Below are positions 19,386 to 30,217 of a stretch of 64,000 nt of DNA, piece by piece; within the stretch, counting starts at the first letter, position 1, and each line of letters opens with the position of its first letter. The translations under genes were made by a program, and so were the position numbers. The stretch is from contig JAMXIF010001119.1 of NCBI GenBank assembly GCA_028583685.1, positions 1,904,794 through 1,968,793 of the forward strand, written 5' to 3'. The stretch is from Petaurus breviceps papuanus. Lineage: Eukaryota > Chordata > Mammalia > Diprotodontia > Petauridae. Below the pieces are notes generated by a model. It saw only the letters and a list, made by a program, of their open reading frames with translations, searched no databases and was not told the origin of the DNA.

Positions 19386-20360
19386 CTAAATCCCTAGGGT
19401 TCAACTTTCCTTCTCCTGTTCTAAACCTGTATCTCTTGTGGGACTTCCCTGGTTCTCAACCCACTGGTAAGACTGAGATAATAGACATGTAAATGAGCCC
19501 ACAAACAAAAAACCTTCCTTGGCTGAGCTGCTTACAACCTTCCTACTCTCATGTGCTTGAATTATTTTTACATCTCCTCTCTATTGGATTCGTTTTTTAA
19601 AACATTGGTCTCAAAGCCATTTTTATAGTGTATCTGTATTGGTAAATAAATTTTCATCATATATTTCAATATATGTATATCCACTTATTTCCAAATTATA
19701 CCCATATACTTCTATACTAATGATTATCTACATCACAAAAAAATGGAAATTATTTTTAAAAAGGAGATGAAGAAGAAGTAATAAAATTTATCTTAAAATA
19801 AATAGGGAGGCACTGAAATAAAATCTGAGATGAAGATTGCAACCTCTCCATGCCTGCTTGTCCTATGTGACTGACTCTGACAAAGAAGCGAAAAAGTATG
19901 TATGTGGCAGTGGAGGGGTGGGGGTAGGGGGTTTGGAGGGGATGGAGAAATGATCTTACCAACCATTGCCCTGGAGAACAAAATAAGTTATGAAGTATGA
20001 AGCAGGCGCTCCATCCTGGGAGCAGGGTGGTGGTAAGCTTGAAGATAAGGTAGAGTAGTATCTTCCTAAAGCATCTACCCAACTATTGGTGGCAGGGAAA
20101 AAGTTAATTCTAGGACAGAAAGGTAGAGTTTGGGATTTTGCATCCCCTCCCCTGCCCCCTCCTGGGGTGAAGTGGGAGAGAGGAGTTGTACTGGGGACAA
20201 GTCCTATGATTAACTACATAATAGGGAGTGTGGAATGAGACTCATTTTCCCATCCTACAAGTGACAGATAGCTCACCTCTTGGGGTCATCCCATAGCCCC
20301 CAAGGAGGACTGGGTCCCCACTTTGGAAGCCACTATCCTAGAATCCAGGGCATAGTAAAA
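19386..20360. other. no recognised feature
   Basis: AT-rich up to about 19800, then more GC-rich around 19900-20340. No exon or named repeat was seen. Confidence 0.4.
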
Positions 20361-20363
20361 CAA

Positions 20364-20392
20364 GCGCACGCACACACACACACATACCCTTA
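20364..20392. repeat. (CA)n microsatellite
   Basis: GCGCACGCACACACACACACA just before a SINE head. Confidence 0.9.
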
Positions 20393-20419
20393 AGTATATA
20401 GAAAATCAAAACAAAGCAG

Positions 20420-20570
20420 AGAGACAGCATGAAGTATTGGATAGAGAACACTCCTTGGAGTCAAGAAGGCCTCCGTTCAAGTCCCTTTCTAACATATAAT
20501 AGCTGTCTGACTCTTGGCAAGTTACTAACCTCTTAGTGGCCAGGCTAAGACTCTTAGGTGCCAATATATC
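20420..20570 (+). mobile_element. CORE-SINE head and core
   Basis: GACAGCATGAAGTATTGGAT, CTCCTTGGAGTCAAGAAGGC and TAGCTGTCTGACTCTTGGCA; the tail is missing. Confidence 0.7.
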
Positions 20571-20777
20571 GGTAGGAATTTCCTCACGAGGAGTTCTCAA
20601 AATAATGAAATCACAGATTTATTAAGAAAAAAATTGACAGGACATTCTTCCTACCAGGGAGAAGACAGTCATGGCCCAACTCCATAGAATGACTGGATCT
20701 GATAGGAGTGGAAAGGGGTTTGGTATAAACACATAAAAATTTAATTAATTCAAGAGATACCACAAAGCAATACAATA

Positions 20778-20960
20778 CATAGAACCATAGATTTAGAGCT
20801 TGAGGAGAGTGTAAAAGTTATCTAGTTCAAATTCATTATTTTACAAATGAGTAAACTGAGGCCCAGAGAGATTAAGTGACTTTCCCAAAGTAAAAAAAGT
20901 GACTTGCTTATCTTGGATTTGAACCTACATTCTCTGACTTTAAATCCAATGCACTTCCCT
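20778..20960 (-). mobile_element. CORE-SINE
   Basis: AGAACCATAGATTTAGAGCT, GTAAACTGAGGCCCAGAGAG, ATTAAGTGACTTTCCC and ATTTGAACCTACATTCTCTG. Confidence 0.8.
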
Positions 20961-21392
20961 CCTCCCCACTCCCATGATTGAACAATAAATGCCTGTAAGA
21001 AGATTCAATCCCTTCTCTCATGGGGATTGTATATCTCATGGAGTCAGTCACTACAGCTTCCTGAAACAGTAACCAACAAAAATCAAAATAGTGTTTGAGG
21101 AAGACAATGGATCATTGTTTCTGAGTGTTGGATGCATTGGGGGAAAAGTAGGTTGAAAGGCATTCAGGTGGGAAGTTATTAGGGTACAGTCCAAAACAGG
21201 TGAGGTTTCTCCAGGTGAAGGTGTAGTTTAAGAACACTTCCTTATGAAATTCTTCCTCAGATCTAATTTCCATCTCCTGCTCTAAAATGAAGGCAACTCA
21301 CTTTTATAATCTTAAATTGTGACTGTGGAGGAAGGAACTGATGAAAAACTTGGACCAAAGGACAAAGCAAAGGAGGAGGAGAAGGGATCATA
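20961..21392. other. no recognised feature
   Basis: Mixed sequence without a repeat signature that I recognise. Confidence 0.4.
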
Positions 21393-21410
21393 AAAGAAGG
21401 GAGATTTGGG

Positions 21411-21462
21411 CCGTGTAACCTTGAGCAAGTTCCTTAACCCCGATTGCTTTAAAAAAAAAAAA
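21411..21462 (+). mobile_element. 5'-truncated SINE-C
   Basis: Only the 3' end (CCGTGTAACCTTGAGCAAGT, TCCTTAACCCCGATTGC and A-tail) remains. It is a real retrotransposition event because an 18-bp TSD with one mismatch flanks it: AAAGAAGGGAGATTTGGG (21393-21410) and AAAGAAGGAAGATTTGGG (21463-21480). Confidence 0.93.
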
Positions 21463-21506
21463 AAAGAAGGAAGATTTGGGAATTGTGAAAGCCAGAGAGT
21501 GATTTA

Positions 21507-21694
21507 TTTTTTTTTTATTTTTATTTATTTTTACTTTTTTTTTTATTAAGCAATCAGGGTTAAGTAACTTGCTCAAGGTTACACGGCCAGTTATTTCTGG
21601 GTGTGGTGCTGAGTGTCTGAGCCCAGGATTCGATCTCCAGGTCGTCCCAACACTGGAGCCGGTGCTCTTACTCACTGAGCCACCTGGCTGCTCC
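21507..21694 (-). mobile_element. SINE-C copy, full length
   Basis: T-rich start, then AAGCAATCAGGGTTAAGTAA, GTTACACGGCCAGTTATTTC, TGGTGCTGAGTGTCTGAGCC and CTGAGCCACCTGGCTGCTCC. Perfect 16-bp TSD GCCAGAGAGTGATTTA at 21491-21506 and 21695-21710. Confidence 0.95.
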
Positions 21695-21739
21695 GCCAGA
21701 GAGTGATTTAAAGAAGGAAACATTTGTAAAGACTTGCAT

Positions 21740-21825
21740 GATGATGCAAAGAATGCTGAATATGGAGTCAGAGGACCCTAGTTAAGACTCTGCCACTTGT
21801 GACCTTGAGCTATAATGCTACTGAA
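21740..21825 (+). mobile_element. CORE-SINE fragment
   Basis: AAGAATGCTGAATATGGAGT, CAGAGGACCCTAGTTAAGAC and CTTGTGACCTTGAGC. Confidence 0.55.
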
Positions 21826-22024
21826 GAAATTTCCAATATAATTTTCTTTAAGAGATTTTTATGGTTCTTTGAACAGGATGATAACATGAATCACTCAAAA
21901 GAACTGTAACATTTGCACGAACTAAAAAAGAAAAACCACTTTTAAGTAGTTGTGATAATAGTAAATTCTAAATTCTTGGTAAAATTAGATAAGCCTCAAT
22001 TTCCTTAGCTGTAAAATGAAGATA

Positions 22025-22255
22025 GGGGGAAGCTAAAGTAAATAGAGCACTGGGCCTGGAGTCAGTTAAGACTCTCTTTTTGAGTTCAAATCTAGCCTCA
22101 GATACTTACTAGCTATGTGACTCTGGGCAAGTCACTTAACTTGCCTCAGTTCCTCATCTGCAAAATGAGCTGGAGAAGGAAATGGCAAACCACACCCGTG
22201 TTTTGCCAAAAAGATTCCAAATGGGGTCATGAAGAGTCAGTCATGACTGAAAAAT
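22025..22255 (+). mobile_element. SINE-B copy
   Basis: GGGGGAAGCTAAAGTAAATA, GAGCACTGGGCCTGGAGTCA to CAAATGGGGTCATGAAGAGT and CAGTCATGACTGAAAAATAA. A second SINE-B follows directly. Confidence 0.9.
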
Positions 22256-22256
22256 A

Positions 22257-22490
22257 AGGGGCAGCTAGGTGGCCTGGAATCAGGAAGACCTGTGTTCAAA
22301 CTGGCCTCAGAAACTTACTGGTTATGCGATCCTGGGCAAGTCACTTAACTCTGCCTCAGTTTCCTCATCTGTAAAATGAACTGAAGAAGGGCATGGCAAA
22401 CGACTCCAATGTCTTTGCCAAGAAAATTCCGAATGTGATCATGAAGAGTCACATATGATTGAAAAGGATTGAACAACAATGAAACGAGGG
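22257..22490 (+). mobile_element. SINE-B copy, tandem to the previous one
   Basis: GGGGCAGCTAGGTGGCCTGG, with part of the head missing between box A and the core, then the complete RTE-like tail ending GGATTGAACAACAATGAAAC. The head-to-tail pair suggests insertion into the A-rich end of the first copy. Confidence 0.9.
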
Positions 22491-22542
22491 CAGAATAAAT
22501 GATCTCTAAGGCCTTGTAGCAGCAAGCACTATGATCTCCCAT

Positions 22543-22700
22543 TTTTTTTTTTTTTGCTTTTTGGAGGGCAGTTGGGGTTAAGTGACTTGCCCAAGGTCAC
22601 ACGGCTAGTTTTTGTGTTAAGTGTCTGAGGCCTGGTTTGAACTCAGGTGCTCCAAACTCCAGGGCTGGTAATGTATTCACGGCGCCACCTAGCTGCCCCC
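22543..22700 (-). mobile_element. SINE-A copy
   Basis: T run, GCAGTTGGGGTTAAGTGACT, CACACGGCTAGTTTTTGTGT and CGGCGCCACCTAGCTGCCCC. TCTCCCAT is repeated at both ends (22535-22542 and 22702-22709). Confidence 0.92.
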
Positions 22701-22709
22701 GTCTCCCAT

Positions 22710-23517
22710 GATTCTTAAGGAGGAGCAAGAGAAGGATTCTTATTGGAGACAAGGGACCAGAATTGAAGACATAAGATTCATACTGAAGGACAAAGAGAAG
22801 GGTTTGAGGAATAGGACTAGAACAGAAGGAATGAGGAGGAAAAAAGTAAGAAAGCCAGCTCCTGAGACAAGGTAAGAAGCTAGTAAGATACAGGGGTAAA
22901 GGTGATGTGATGAAGAGAATAACAATCTCAGAGCTGAAGTCTCCCCCCAAAGCATTTTTTTCCGAGCAAATTTCCCCCTGAAGCTGCTAGAACAGGCCTG
23001 CACACCCTGCAGCCAGGCTGTGTGCTGCCCTCAGGCCGCTTGCCACTTGCCAAAGGATTTCAGTGGCTTGAGAAAAATGTAAAGGGAAAAGAAAAAGAGA
23101 ATCTCACTTCCATCAATTATGAAAAAGAGGGTCTGCTCTGTGTGTGAGCCAGGTAACTGCTAGTCCCACTCAAAGCACAGGCAGGTCTTCTCACAAGAGA
23201 AGGCTAAAGGGCTCAAGGAAAGCCTTTCCACTCTCTGGGCTATCAAGGCAATGGAAGAAGAGTTTTTATGAGAAAACAAAGAAGAAAAGGGATATAAAGA
23301 GGCAGAGTGGAATTTAAATCTGTGCAAGGAGAAAGGAACATGGAGGACACATTGACAGAGAGAAGACCTGAGAGTTAAACAGTGGCATGTTAGAGATGAC
23401 TCCAACTACTCACTAGAACTGATGGTTAAATTTTCAGTATGAGTAATTCTACCTCAGACATAGGCAAATGACATAAATCGGGGCTTGGTTGTTTTATAGA
23501 TTGTCTAGACTTAGGAA
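22710..23517. other. no confidently named feature
   Basis: Purine-rich at 22720-22930 (possibly decayed reverse L2). At 22996-23035 CCTGCACACCCTGCAGCCAG and CTGCCCTCAGGCCGC resemble half of a hAT end. Neither can be firmly called. Confidence 0.35.
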
Positions 23518-23978
23518 GGGTGGCTAGGTGGCGCAGTTGAGCCAGGCATGGAGTGGGCAAGACTCATCTTCATGAGCTCAGACACTTACTAGCTGTGTGA
23601 CCCTGGGCAAGTCACTTAACCCTGATTTCTTTTTTATTTATTTCTTTTTTAGTTTTCAACATTCATTTCCCAAAGATTTTGAGTTATAGATTTTCTTCCC
23701 ATCTCTCCCTTATCCCCCACCCCAAGATGGCAAGCATACTGAATACCCCTTTCCCCAATCTGCCCTCTCTTTATATCTTTGTAAGGCAAGATGGAATTTC
23801 TATACCCCATTGCCTGTATATCTTATTTCCCATTAACCTTGATTTCTTCAGTTTCCTCTTCTATAAAATGAGCTGGAGAAGGAAATGGCAAACCACTACT
23901 GTGTCTCTGCCAAGAAAACCCCAGATGGGGTCACAAAGAATTGGACATGACTGAAAAACAACTAAACAATAACAAGAC
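23518..23978 (+). mobile_element. SINE-B copy split by an L1 end
   Basis: Head and core TGGCTAGGTGGCGCAGTTGA to TCACTTAACCCTGATTT, then, after the L1, CAGTTTCCTCTTCTATAAAA and the RTE-like tail ending AAAACAACTAAACAATAACA. Confidence 0.9.
23632..23832 (-). mobile_element. 200-bp L1 3' end inside SINE-B
   Basis: Starts with the A-tail on the minus strand (TTTATTTATTTCTTTTTTAG), then TTTTCAACATTCATTTCCCA, the L1 3' UTR signature. TSD of 16 bp with one mismatch: TTAACCCTGATTTCTT (23616-23631) and TTAACCTTGATTTCTT (23833-23848). Confidence 0.93.
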
Positions 23979-24985
23979 TTAAGGAAATAATGGAGAAAAT
24001 GTTAATAATGAAGATTACACTTAATAGTATGTCAAAGTACATTTCTTTTCCTAGAGAGCCAATTACAAAACAAGTACCAGCACACCTTTGGAATAAGCAA
24101 CAATTATGAGGCTTTTCCTGAAGAGGAGAGAACTGAACCTGCTGAGAAGAAAAATATTGGTCTTCCAAGGACTGATGAAGTATAATTAGAACTGCTGTCG
24201 AATGAGAGACTATCTGGTAAGAATATGAAGGAAAAGACAAGAATAGTGCTCTTGAAAGAAAGGCCGGTTTTATTTATGTTTTTGAATCCCCTGAGCCTAG
24301 CTAATACCCAGCACTTACTACATACTTTGAGAAATGAATTGCATTGAGTAGTGCTTAGTGGTGACTTAGGCTGCCATTTTTGACCTGATAACAATATTCT
24401 GCTGTCTTCTTGAGGCACATCCAGGATGTTATAGAGTCAAATGAGATGCTTAATACCCACTTGGAGTCATTAACATGGACCCAAATCATACTACCAGAAT
24501 CTAGAAATATTTCTAGAAAATCTAGAAAATATTTCTAAAGATTATGAAAACTTGGGTAAAAAAAACTTAGCATCTTGGGGACACAGGTGATGTTTTCCTC
24601 ATTGCTATCCTTTGAAGGCAAGAGAAATGGCAGACTCCTTACCAGGGATGGAGTCCACCTGACAAGAAATAATAGGAAACTTCCTTTGTATGTCAATCAT
24701 GCTAATTATCAGAGAACAGTTGAGATGTCCAGAAATCCATAGGAGACAAAGTCCAAGGAAGGACTCAGCAATAAAACCCATGAGCACATGCAAATATCCA
24801 TATGCAAATGCGCAAAGTACAGATAACAAGCAAGTTGAACTAAAAATCTAATGCAAGAAGGTAAATTTGACTTTATGTATATCAGTGAGAGTTGGTGTAG
24901 GATAAGCCCCATGACTGGAAAAGGCCTTTGGAAGGGTATACTTCGTTCAAAAGAACCATGATAGAAAGGTAAAAGAAGGTAAAAA
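23979..24985. other. no recognised feature
   Basis: About 1 kb of mostly AT-rich DNA; a short L2-terminus-like piece may lie at 24270-24340 (CAGCACTTACTACATACTTT). No coding frame is supported. Confidence 0.4.
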
Positions 24986-24989
24986 GAAT

Positions 24990-25056
24990 AACATTCTCTC
25001 TCTCTCTGTCTCTGTCTCTCTGTCTCTTTCTCTCTCTCTCTCCTCCCTCTCTTTTT
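24990..25056. repeat. (TC)n polypyrimidine tract
   Basis: CTCTCTCTCTCTGTCTCTGT and following CT/TTCT units; the Arg/Glu-rich minus-strand frames come from this tract. Confidence 0.95.
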
Positions 25057-25109
25057 CCACACATACATATGACTATAGATATACATAAGATGATATCCAC
25101 ACATATATG

Positions 25110-25470
25110 TATCACTACCATTTGCTTTTTAAATATATTTTTATTTATATTACACGTTAAAATTTTTGGCAATTTTTTCCCCACTTATTGGAGGGGGGAA
25201 GACAGGGCAATTAGGATTAAGTGACTTACCCAAGGTCACACGGCTGGTATGTGTTAAGTGTCTGAGGTTGGATTTGAACTCAGGTCCTCCTGACTCCAGG
25301 GCCAGTGCTCTATTCACTGCACCACCTACCTAATGCCGCCCTGACATTAATTTTAAAAAAATTTTTTGAGTACCAAATTCTTTCCCTCCCTCTTGTCCCT
25401 CCCCTAGTCCTTGAGAAGGCAAGCAATATATTATACATGTAAAGTCAAATAGCCTTATATATCAAGAATA
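25110..25470 (-). mobile_element. L1 3' UTR fragment split by SINE-A
   Basis: TTTTTAAATATATTTTTATT at the left and, after the SINE, TTGAGTACCAAATTCTTTCC, CTCCCTCTTGTCCCTCCCCT, GAGAAGGCAAGCAATATATT and ACATGTAAAGTCAAATAGCC: reverse L1 3' UTR. Confidence 0.72.
25172..25342 (-). mobile_element. SINE-A copy inside L1 3' UTR
   Basis: GAGGGGGGAAGACAGGGCAA, TTAGGATTAAGTGACTTACC, GGATTTGAACTCAGGTCCTC and CTCTATTCACTGCACCACCT. Confidence 0.9.
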
Positions 25471-26089
25471 TATACTAATATGAGGAAACTAAAGGAGGAA
25501 AGTATTGTGGAAAGCATTTAGGTGAAAACCAACAGAAGGAAAAACAAAGGGAACATTATCATCAAAACATCACAGACAAAACCTAGAAAGAGAGAAGATA
25601 CAGATGCAGAGCTTGGTCTACAGATCACAGGTGGGAACATAGGTATAATATAATTAGAATGTGATTATATTATAATTTGATATATGAACTTCAGTTATCT
25701 GGACATAGATTCCATCCCCCTTTCTGCCCAAACAAAGCAAATAAGTTATTTTTTCTTGCCTTAATAATAGTTTTATTTTTTTTTTTAAATGGAGGAACCA
25801 AGAAAAGGAGCTTCAATTCTGAATCTGATTTTTACCAATATGGAAGAACTTGCTGCTGGAGTGGAAGTTATGGAAACATCAGGCAAAAAAGACCATGAAA
25901 TTTTAGAGTTTTGACTGGTAGAAGGGAAATAGTTCTGACTACAAATTTATGTTACTTAATCTTCACTGGGCTCTTGCTTTTACAAGGCAATCAATCTATT
26001 TCATAATCAGTTTGCTATCACACACAACTGCTATCCATGGCAGTTGTTCCAGAACATCTTGTCTCTTCTCAAGCTTCCCACAGAATCCT
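25471..26089. other. no recognised feature
   Basis: AT-rich DNA without a repeat call. The frame at 25677-25898 has no recognisable domain. Confidence 0.4.
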
Positions 26090-26419
26090 CTAAACTCAGG
26101 ACCTCTTCTCATACTTCACCAAAAAATATTATTTTAGATCTCACTACTCCCACTTTCTCATTTGACATCACTCAGATATCTCACCCCACCATCTTCTCTG
26201 ATATAGGATAAAGAGGGAGCCCTTTTCCTTGCCAAGGCAAATGCTGTACACATGCTATTGATTCCATCTTCCATTTCTCCAGAATAATATCTTCACTATT
26301 ATCCCCACCCTTTCTCTTATCTTTAATCTCTCCTTAACTACTGGCTCCTTCCTGTGCCTAGAAACATGCCCATGTCTCTCTCCTTCTTTTGGGGGGAGAA
26401 AATGGGGAGAGAGGACATT

Positions 26420-26720
26420 GAACAATTTTACCTTATTTTATTTTTTATAATTCAATTTTTTTTTACAAATTCATTTTCAGTTTTGAATTCTTTCTCTTCC
26501 TCTTCCCTCTTCTTCACCCTTGGAGAAGGTAAGAAAAAATAACATCCCTTCGAAATATGTATAGTCATGCAAAACAAATTCCCTCATTAGCTAAGTCCGA
26601 AAGAAAAGTAAATAGACATCAATCTGCACTCTGAATCCACCAGCTCTGTATCTGGAGGTGGATAGTATGTTTCATCATGAATCCTTTGGAAACATGGATG
26701 GTTGTCTCTCCCATACTTAA
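26420..26720 (-). mobile_element. L1 3' region inside L2
   Basis: TTCATTTTCAGTTTTGAATT, TATGTATAGTCATGCAAAAC, TGCACTCTGAATCCACCAGC and GGAGGTGGATAGTATGTTTC form the reverse L1 3' end. Borders are approximate. Confidence 0.7.
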
Positions 26721-26927
26721 AAACAACTCTCTCCGCCATCTGCTTTTGCCATAGACCTATATTTTTCCTCTCCTTTGTGGCAAGATTCTGTGAGAAAACC
26801 ATATGCACTTGTCTCAACTTTCTCTCCTTTTTCTCAATTTTAAATTCTCTAGAATATGTTTTCTGATCTCATTATTTAACTGAAATAGCTCTTTCCAAAG
26901 TTATCAATAATATCTTAATTGCCAACT

Positions 26928-27094
26928 CTTTTTTTTTTTTTTTAAAGCAATCGGGGTTAAGTAACTTGCTCAAGGTTACACGGCCAGTTATTTCTGGGTG
27001 TGGTTCTAAGTATCTGAGCCCGGATTTGATCCAGGTCATATCAACACTGGAGCCAGTGCTCTTACTCGCTGAGCCACCTGGCCGCCCCCAACTC
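26928..27094 (-). mobile_element. SINE-C copy inside L2
   Basis: T run, AAGCAATCGGGGTTAAGTAA, TTACACGGCCAGTTATTTCT and GCTGAGCCACCTGGCCGCCC. The words GCCAACTCT (left) and CCCAACTCT (right) are the probable TSD. Confidence 0.92.
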
Positions 27095-27923
27095 TGTTTT
27101 TTCAATGAACAAAAACCTGTTTTCTTCCGTTCTCTATTCTAACGTGAAAATCCTTGAGACAAATATGTGATGACCCTTTCTCAATCCTTATCCTTCTTGA
27201 CCTTTTTGTATCATTTATCACTGCTGGCCACTTTCTCCTCCTGGATATTTTCTCCTCCCATCTCTGTGTATTCATACTGGCTGTCCCCCATTCCTAGAAT
27301 ACCCTCCTGCTCTTGGCTCCCCTTCTTAGTTTCCCTGGTTTATCTCCAGACTCAACTCCAATTCCATAGTCTATGGGGAAGGTTTTCCCAGTACCTCCAG
27401 TAGCTAACATCTTCCTCTCTGAGGTCACCTATCTTCTCTGTCTATATCTTGTACGTACCTATTTACATGTTATCTCCCCCACTGGACAGAGTTCCTTCAG
27501 AGCAGGAATTATCTTTGCCTTTGAATCCTTGCACTTAGTATAATGACTGCCAAAATAGTAACAATTTTTAAAATGTTTATTGATGACTCATTTCATTTCC
27601 CTTTTTGACAAAGTTATTAGACTGGCAGATCAACTGACAAAGTCTCTCATGTTGTTCTTTTGGAAAAGATAGAAAGTGCGAGCTAAGTGATAGAGGTAGG
27701 TTAGGAACTGACTGACAAAATGGCCATTAAAGATTTGACGTAAACTTGGACTTTGGTCTCTAATGAAAAGGCTCAAATAACTTGGTCTTGTGTAGTTTAA
27801 CATTGTTACCAGTGACTTTTATCAAAACATAGATGACATCCTTTGCAAATTTCCAGATGAAATCAAGCTGGGAGGCATTGCTAAGATGTTTGTTGACAAA
27901 GTTAGGATCTAAAAATACCTTGA

Positions 27924-28075
27924 GGAGCAGCTAGGTGGCGCCGTGAATAGAGTACTGGCCCTGGAGTCAGGAACACCTGAGTTCAAATCCAGCCTCAGAC
28001 ACTTAACACTTACTAGCCATGTGACCTTGGGAAAGTCACTTAACCCGGATTGCCCTGCCTTCCCCCCTCCAAAAT
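27924..28075 (+). mobile_element. SINE-A copy inside CR1/L3
   Basis: GGAGCAGCTAGGTGGCGCCG, GGCCCTGGAGTCAGGAACAC, GAGTTCAAATCCAGCCTCAG and CTTAACCCGGATTGCCCTGC. Confidence 0.92.
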
Positions 28076-28299
28076 GCAATACATATAGGCTGGCTAGAAC
28101 AATAGACCTAATATAATAAGATGAAATTTAATAGGGGTAAATGTAAATTCTCACACATGGGTTCAGAAAAATCACCTTTGCAAGGATAATACAGAGAAGG
28201 CATGGCTAGAGAGCAATTACTTAGAAAACCACTTTGTGATTTTAGTGGACAGCAAATTCAGTTTAGGCCAATGATACGTGGGTGGCCACTATTGGTCTG

Positions 28300-28560
28300 T
28301 ATCCAAAGAAATATGGCAGATAGTGTGGCATAATAGAGAACTAGTATAGAAGCCAACAAGACCCATTTTCAAATCCTGCCTCTTACACAGTTCTATCCAT
28401 GTGATCTTGGCCAAGTCCCTTAATCTCTCAATGCTCCAGGCAATTCCCTAAAATTAAAAATTACAAATAAGATGCTGCCCTACAGTGACACAGGGAGTTT
28501 CCTCTGTCAGGACCTCCTTATACCAATAAAATCACAGGTCCAGTTTCTATCCCTCTCCCT
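28300..28560 (+). mobile_element. CORE-SINE with variant 3' tail
   Basis: Head/core ATAGTGTGGCATAATAGAGA, GTGATCTTGGCCAAGTCCCT; the tail is not the MIR tail but CTCCAGGCAATTCCCTAAAA, GAGTTTCCTCTGTCAGGACC and ATACCAATAAAATCACAGGT. The same tail recurs at 47.52-47.77 kb and, in part, at 31.62-31.80 kb, so it marks a separate subfamily. Confidence 0.75.
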
Positions 28561-29054
28561 AAGATAAGCAAAGACTGGGGAGGAGAGAGTAAGGCTCTAA
28601 AAACTGTCCTGGTCAGATCATAGCTGGGGTTTTACGTGGCAAAGAACTTCAAAGTTATGTCATATGAAGGTAAACTGAAGAAACTAGGGAACTTTTGCCT
28701 TTAGAGAAAACTGGAGTAAGAGTTGGGAGAGCACTTGATAGGTGTTCTTAAGCATTTGAAGACCTGTCATGTGAAAGAGGTATCAGTTGCTCTGTTGGGT
28801 CTGAGAAGGTAGAAATAGGAGCAGAGGGTAGAAACGGCAAGAGATAGATTTAAATTTGAAGTGAGGAAAATTTTCAAATAATTAGAGATATCCAAAAGTA
28901 GAATGAGCTTCCTTAGATTGTTCCCCCTTATTGGAGGTCTTCCTACAAAGACTCAAAGACCATTAGTTGTAAAAGGAATTCTTGTTTGGCTGTGGATTTG
29001 ATTAAGTGGATTCTGGAATCTCTTTTCTATATTTTAGATTCTATGAAATAGCAC

Positions 29055-29215
29055 ATTATAGCTACAAAGGATCATGAGATCATTTAGTCCAACCCCTTGA
29101 TTTTACTCATGAAAACCCTGGTAGGTTTGGGAGAGGTAGAGACTTTTCAATGTCATATAGCTGGTTAGGAATAGAGACAAAAGTAGATCCCAAGACTCTT
29201 TCTACTAGGTTATCT
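29055..29215 (-). mobile_element. CORE-SINE
   Basis: AAAGGATCATGAGATCATTT, AGTCCAACCCCTTGATTTTA and GTCATATAGCTGGTTAGGAA. Confidence 0.7.
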
Positions 29216-29276
29216 CACTCATCCTACTCTGTATGCCCTTAGTAAAACTATGACAAACAGTTGGACCTTTGACATT

Positions 29277-29440
29277 TTCTTTTTTGCTTTTTGGAGGGGG
29301 GAGAGCAGGGCAATTGGGGTTAAGTGACTTGTCCACGATCACACGGCTAGTAAATGTTAAGTGTCTGAGGCCGGATTTGAACTCAGGTCCTCTTGACTCC
29401 AGGGCTGGTGCTCTATCCACTGTGCCACCTAGCCGCCCCT
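29277..29440 (-). mobile_element. SINE-A copy
   Basis: GGGCAATTGGGGTTAAGTGA, CACACGGCTAGTAAATGTTA and GTGCCACCTAGCCGCCCC. TSD of 13 bp with one mismatch: GACCTTTGACATT (29264-29276) and GACCTTTAACATT (29441-29453). Confidence 0.95.
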
Positions 29441-30217
29441 GACCTTTAACATTTGAGGACAGTCTCTGAACAGCAAAAGAGGAGACTACATTATCTGAGA
29501 ACAACTGCTAAATCTGGGAATAGCAGTCACATTCCATACCTTCAGCTATGCAAAAAAGAAATTGCCTTTCAAATCCAGAAACAACATCCTAATTGCATTT
29601 ATAAGAATCATTTTGATGCCCCATGTCTTCATCATGAATAACCTGGTCTTATTCTGGAAGGCAATTTCTAAATTCTAAAGGTAAACAATAATACATGTTC
29701 AGATTGATTCTTCCATGGAATTTGACTCTATATCAGCTAGTATCTTTCCTCATTACCCCTCACCTGTGTGCGAGATTAAGTCTTTCTTTGCTGGTACCTT
29801 GGATTCAGGTCCACAGGAGATAAGTTAGGTATATGTATGTGTATAGATACACACATACCTATATATATAGATAGTATACATGTGAGTATATGTATATATA
29901 CACAAAGTACTTTATAAATATTGTCTCATTTTATATCTATATAATGCATATAACATTATATAATCAATATCTAGATAATATATGAGATATGTGTATGTAT
30001 ATATTATTCGCTTCTCTCCCTTCTCCTTATGTCCCAGGGCAAGTGGAGTATTCTATGCTTGTCCATGTGTAATTCTGTGGGAGGTGGATATGGAACTGAT
30101 CAAGCAGATAAGAAACGACCTGAGCTTAGCCTATAGCAATATGTCTACACATGTGTTCTAAGATTCATCTGTGTTTGGCAATAGAACAAACAACCAGGCA
30201 GGATGTAACACACTCAT
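29441..30217. other. no recognised gene; TA-rich simple repeat near 29830-30003
   Basis: TATATGTATGTGTATAGATA, ACACACATACCTATATATAT and similar alternating runs; the remainder is AT-rich and unassigned. Confidence 0.5.

Larger units (their letters stand above)
26090..27590 (+). mobile_element. L2 LINE, long forward copy with two insertions
   Basis: Forward L2 in order: CTATTGATTCCATCTTCCAT, CCTTAACTACTGGCTCCTTC, AGAAACATGCCCATGTCTCT, then CAAAGTTATCAATAATATCT, TAATTGCCAACTCT, TCAATCCTTATCCTTCTTGA and the 3' UTR (CTGTCCCCCATTCCTAGAAT ... CTTGCACTTAGTATAATGAC). An L1 3' piece (about 26420-26720) and a SINE-C (26928-27094) interrupt it. Frames are short and broken. Confidence 0.75.
27780..29050 (+). 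mobile_element. CR1-clade LINE (L3-like), forward
   Basis: In order: AAATTTCCAGATGAAATCAA, AAGCTGGGAGGCATTGC, AATAAGATGAAATTTAATAG, GGGTAAATGTAAATTC, TGATTTTAGTGGACAGCAAA, GGTCAGATCATAGCTGGGGT, ACTTTTGCCTTTAGAGAAAA, TTAAGCATTTGAAGACCTGT, ATATCCAAAAGTAGAATGAG and TTATTGGAGGTCTTCCTACA. This matches the C-terminal ORF2 and 3' end of CR1/L3 elements; the frame is broken. SINE-A and a CORE-SINE are inserted. Confidence 0.75.

Noticed and set aside
21388-21723. 111-residue minus-strand ORF
   Set aside because: It runs through a SINE-C copy; similar peptides (GRPGGSASKSTGSSV type) appear wherever SINE-C occurs.
22996-23040. hAT end (CCTGCACACCCTGCAGCCAG)
   Set aside because: Only one end is suggestive; no matching inverted end or duplication was found.
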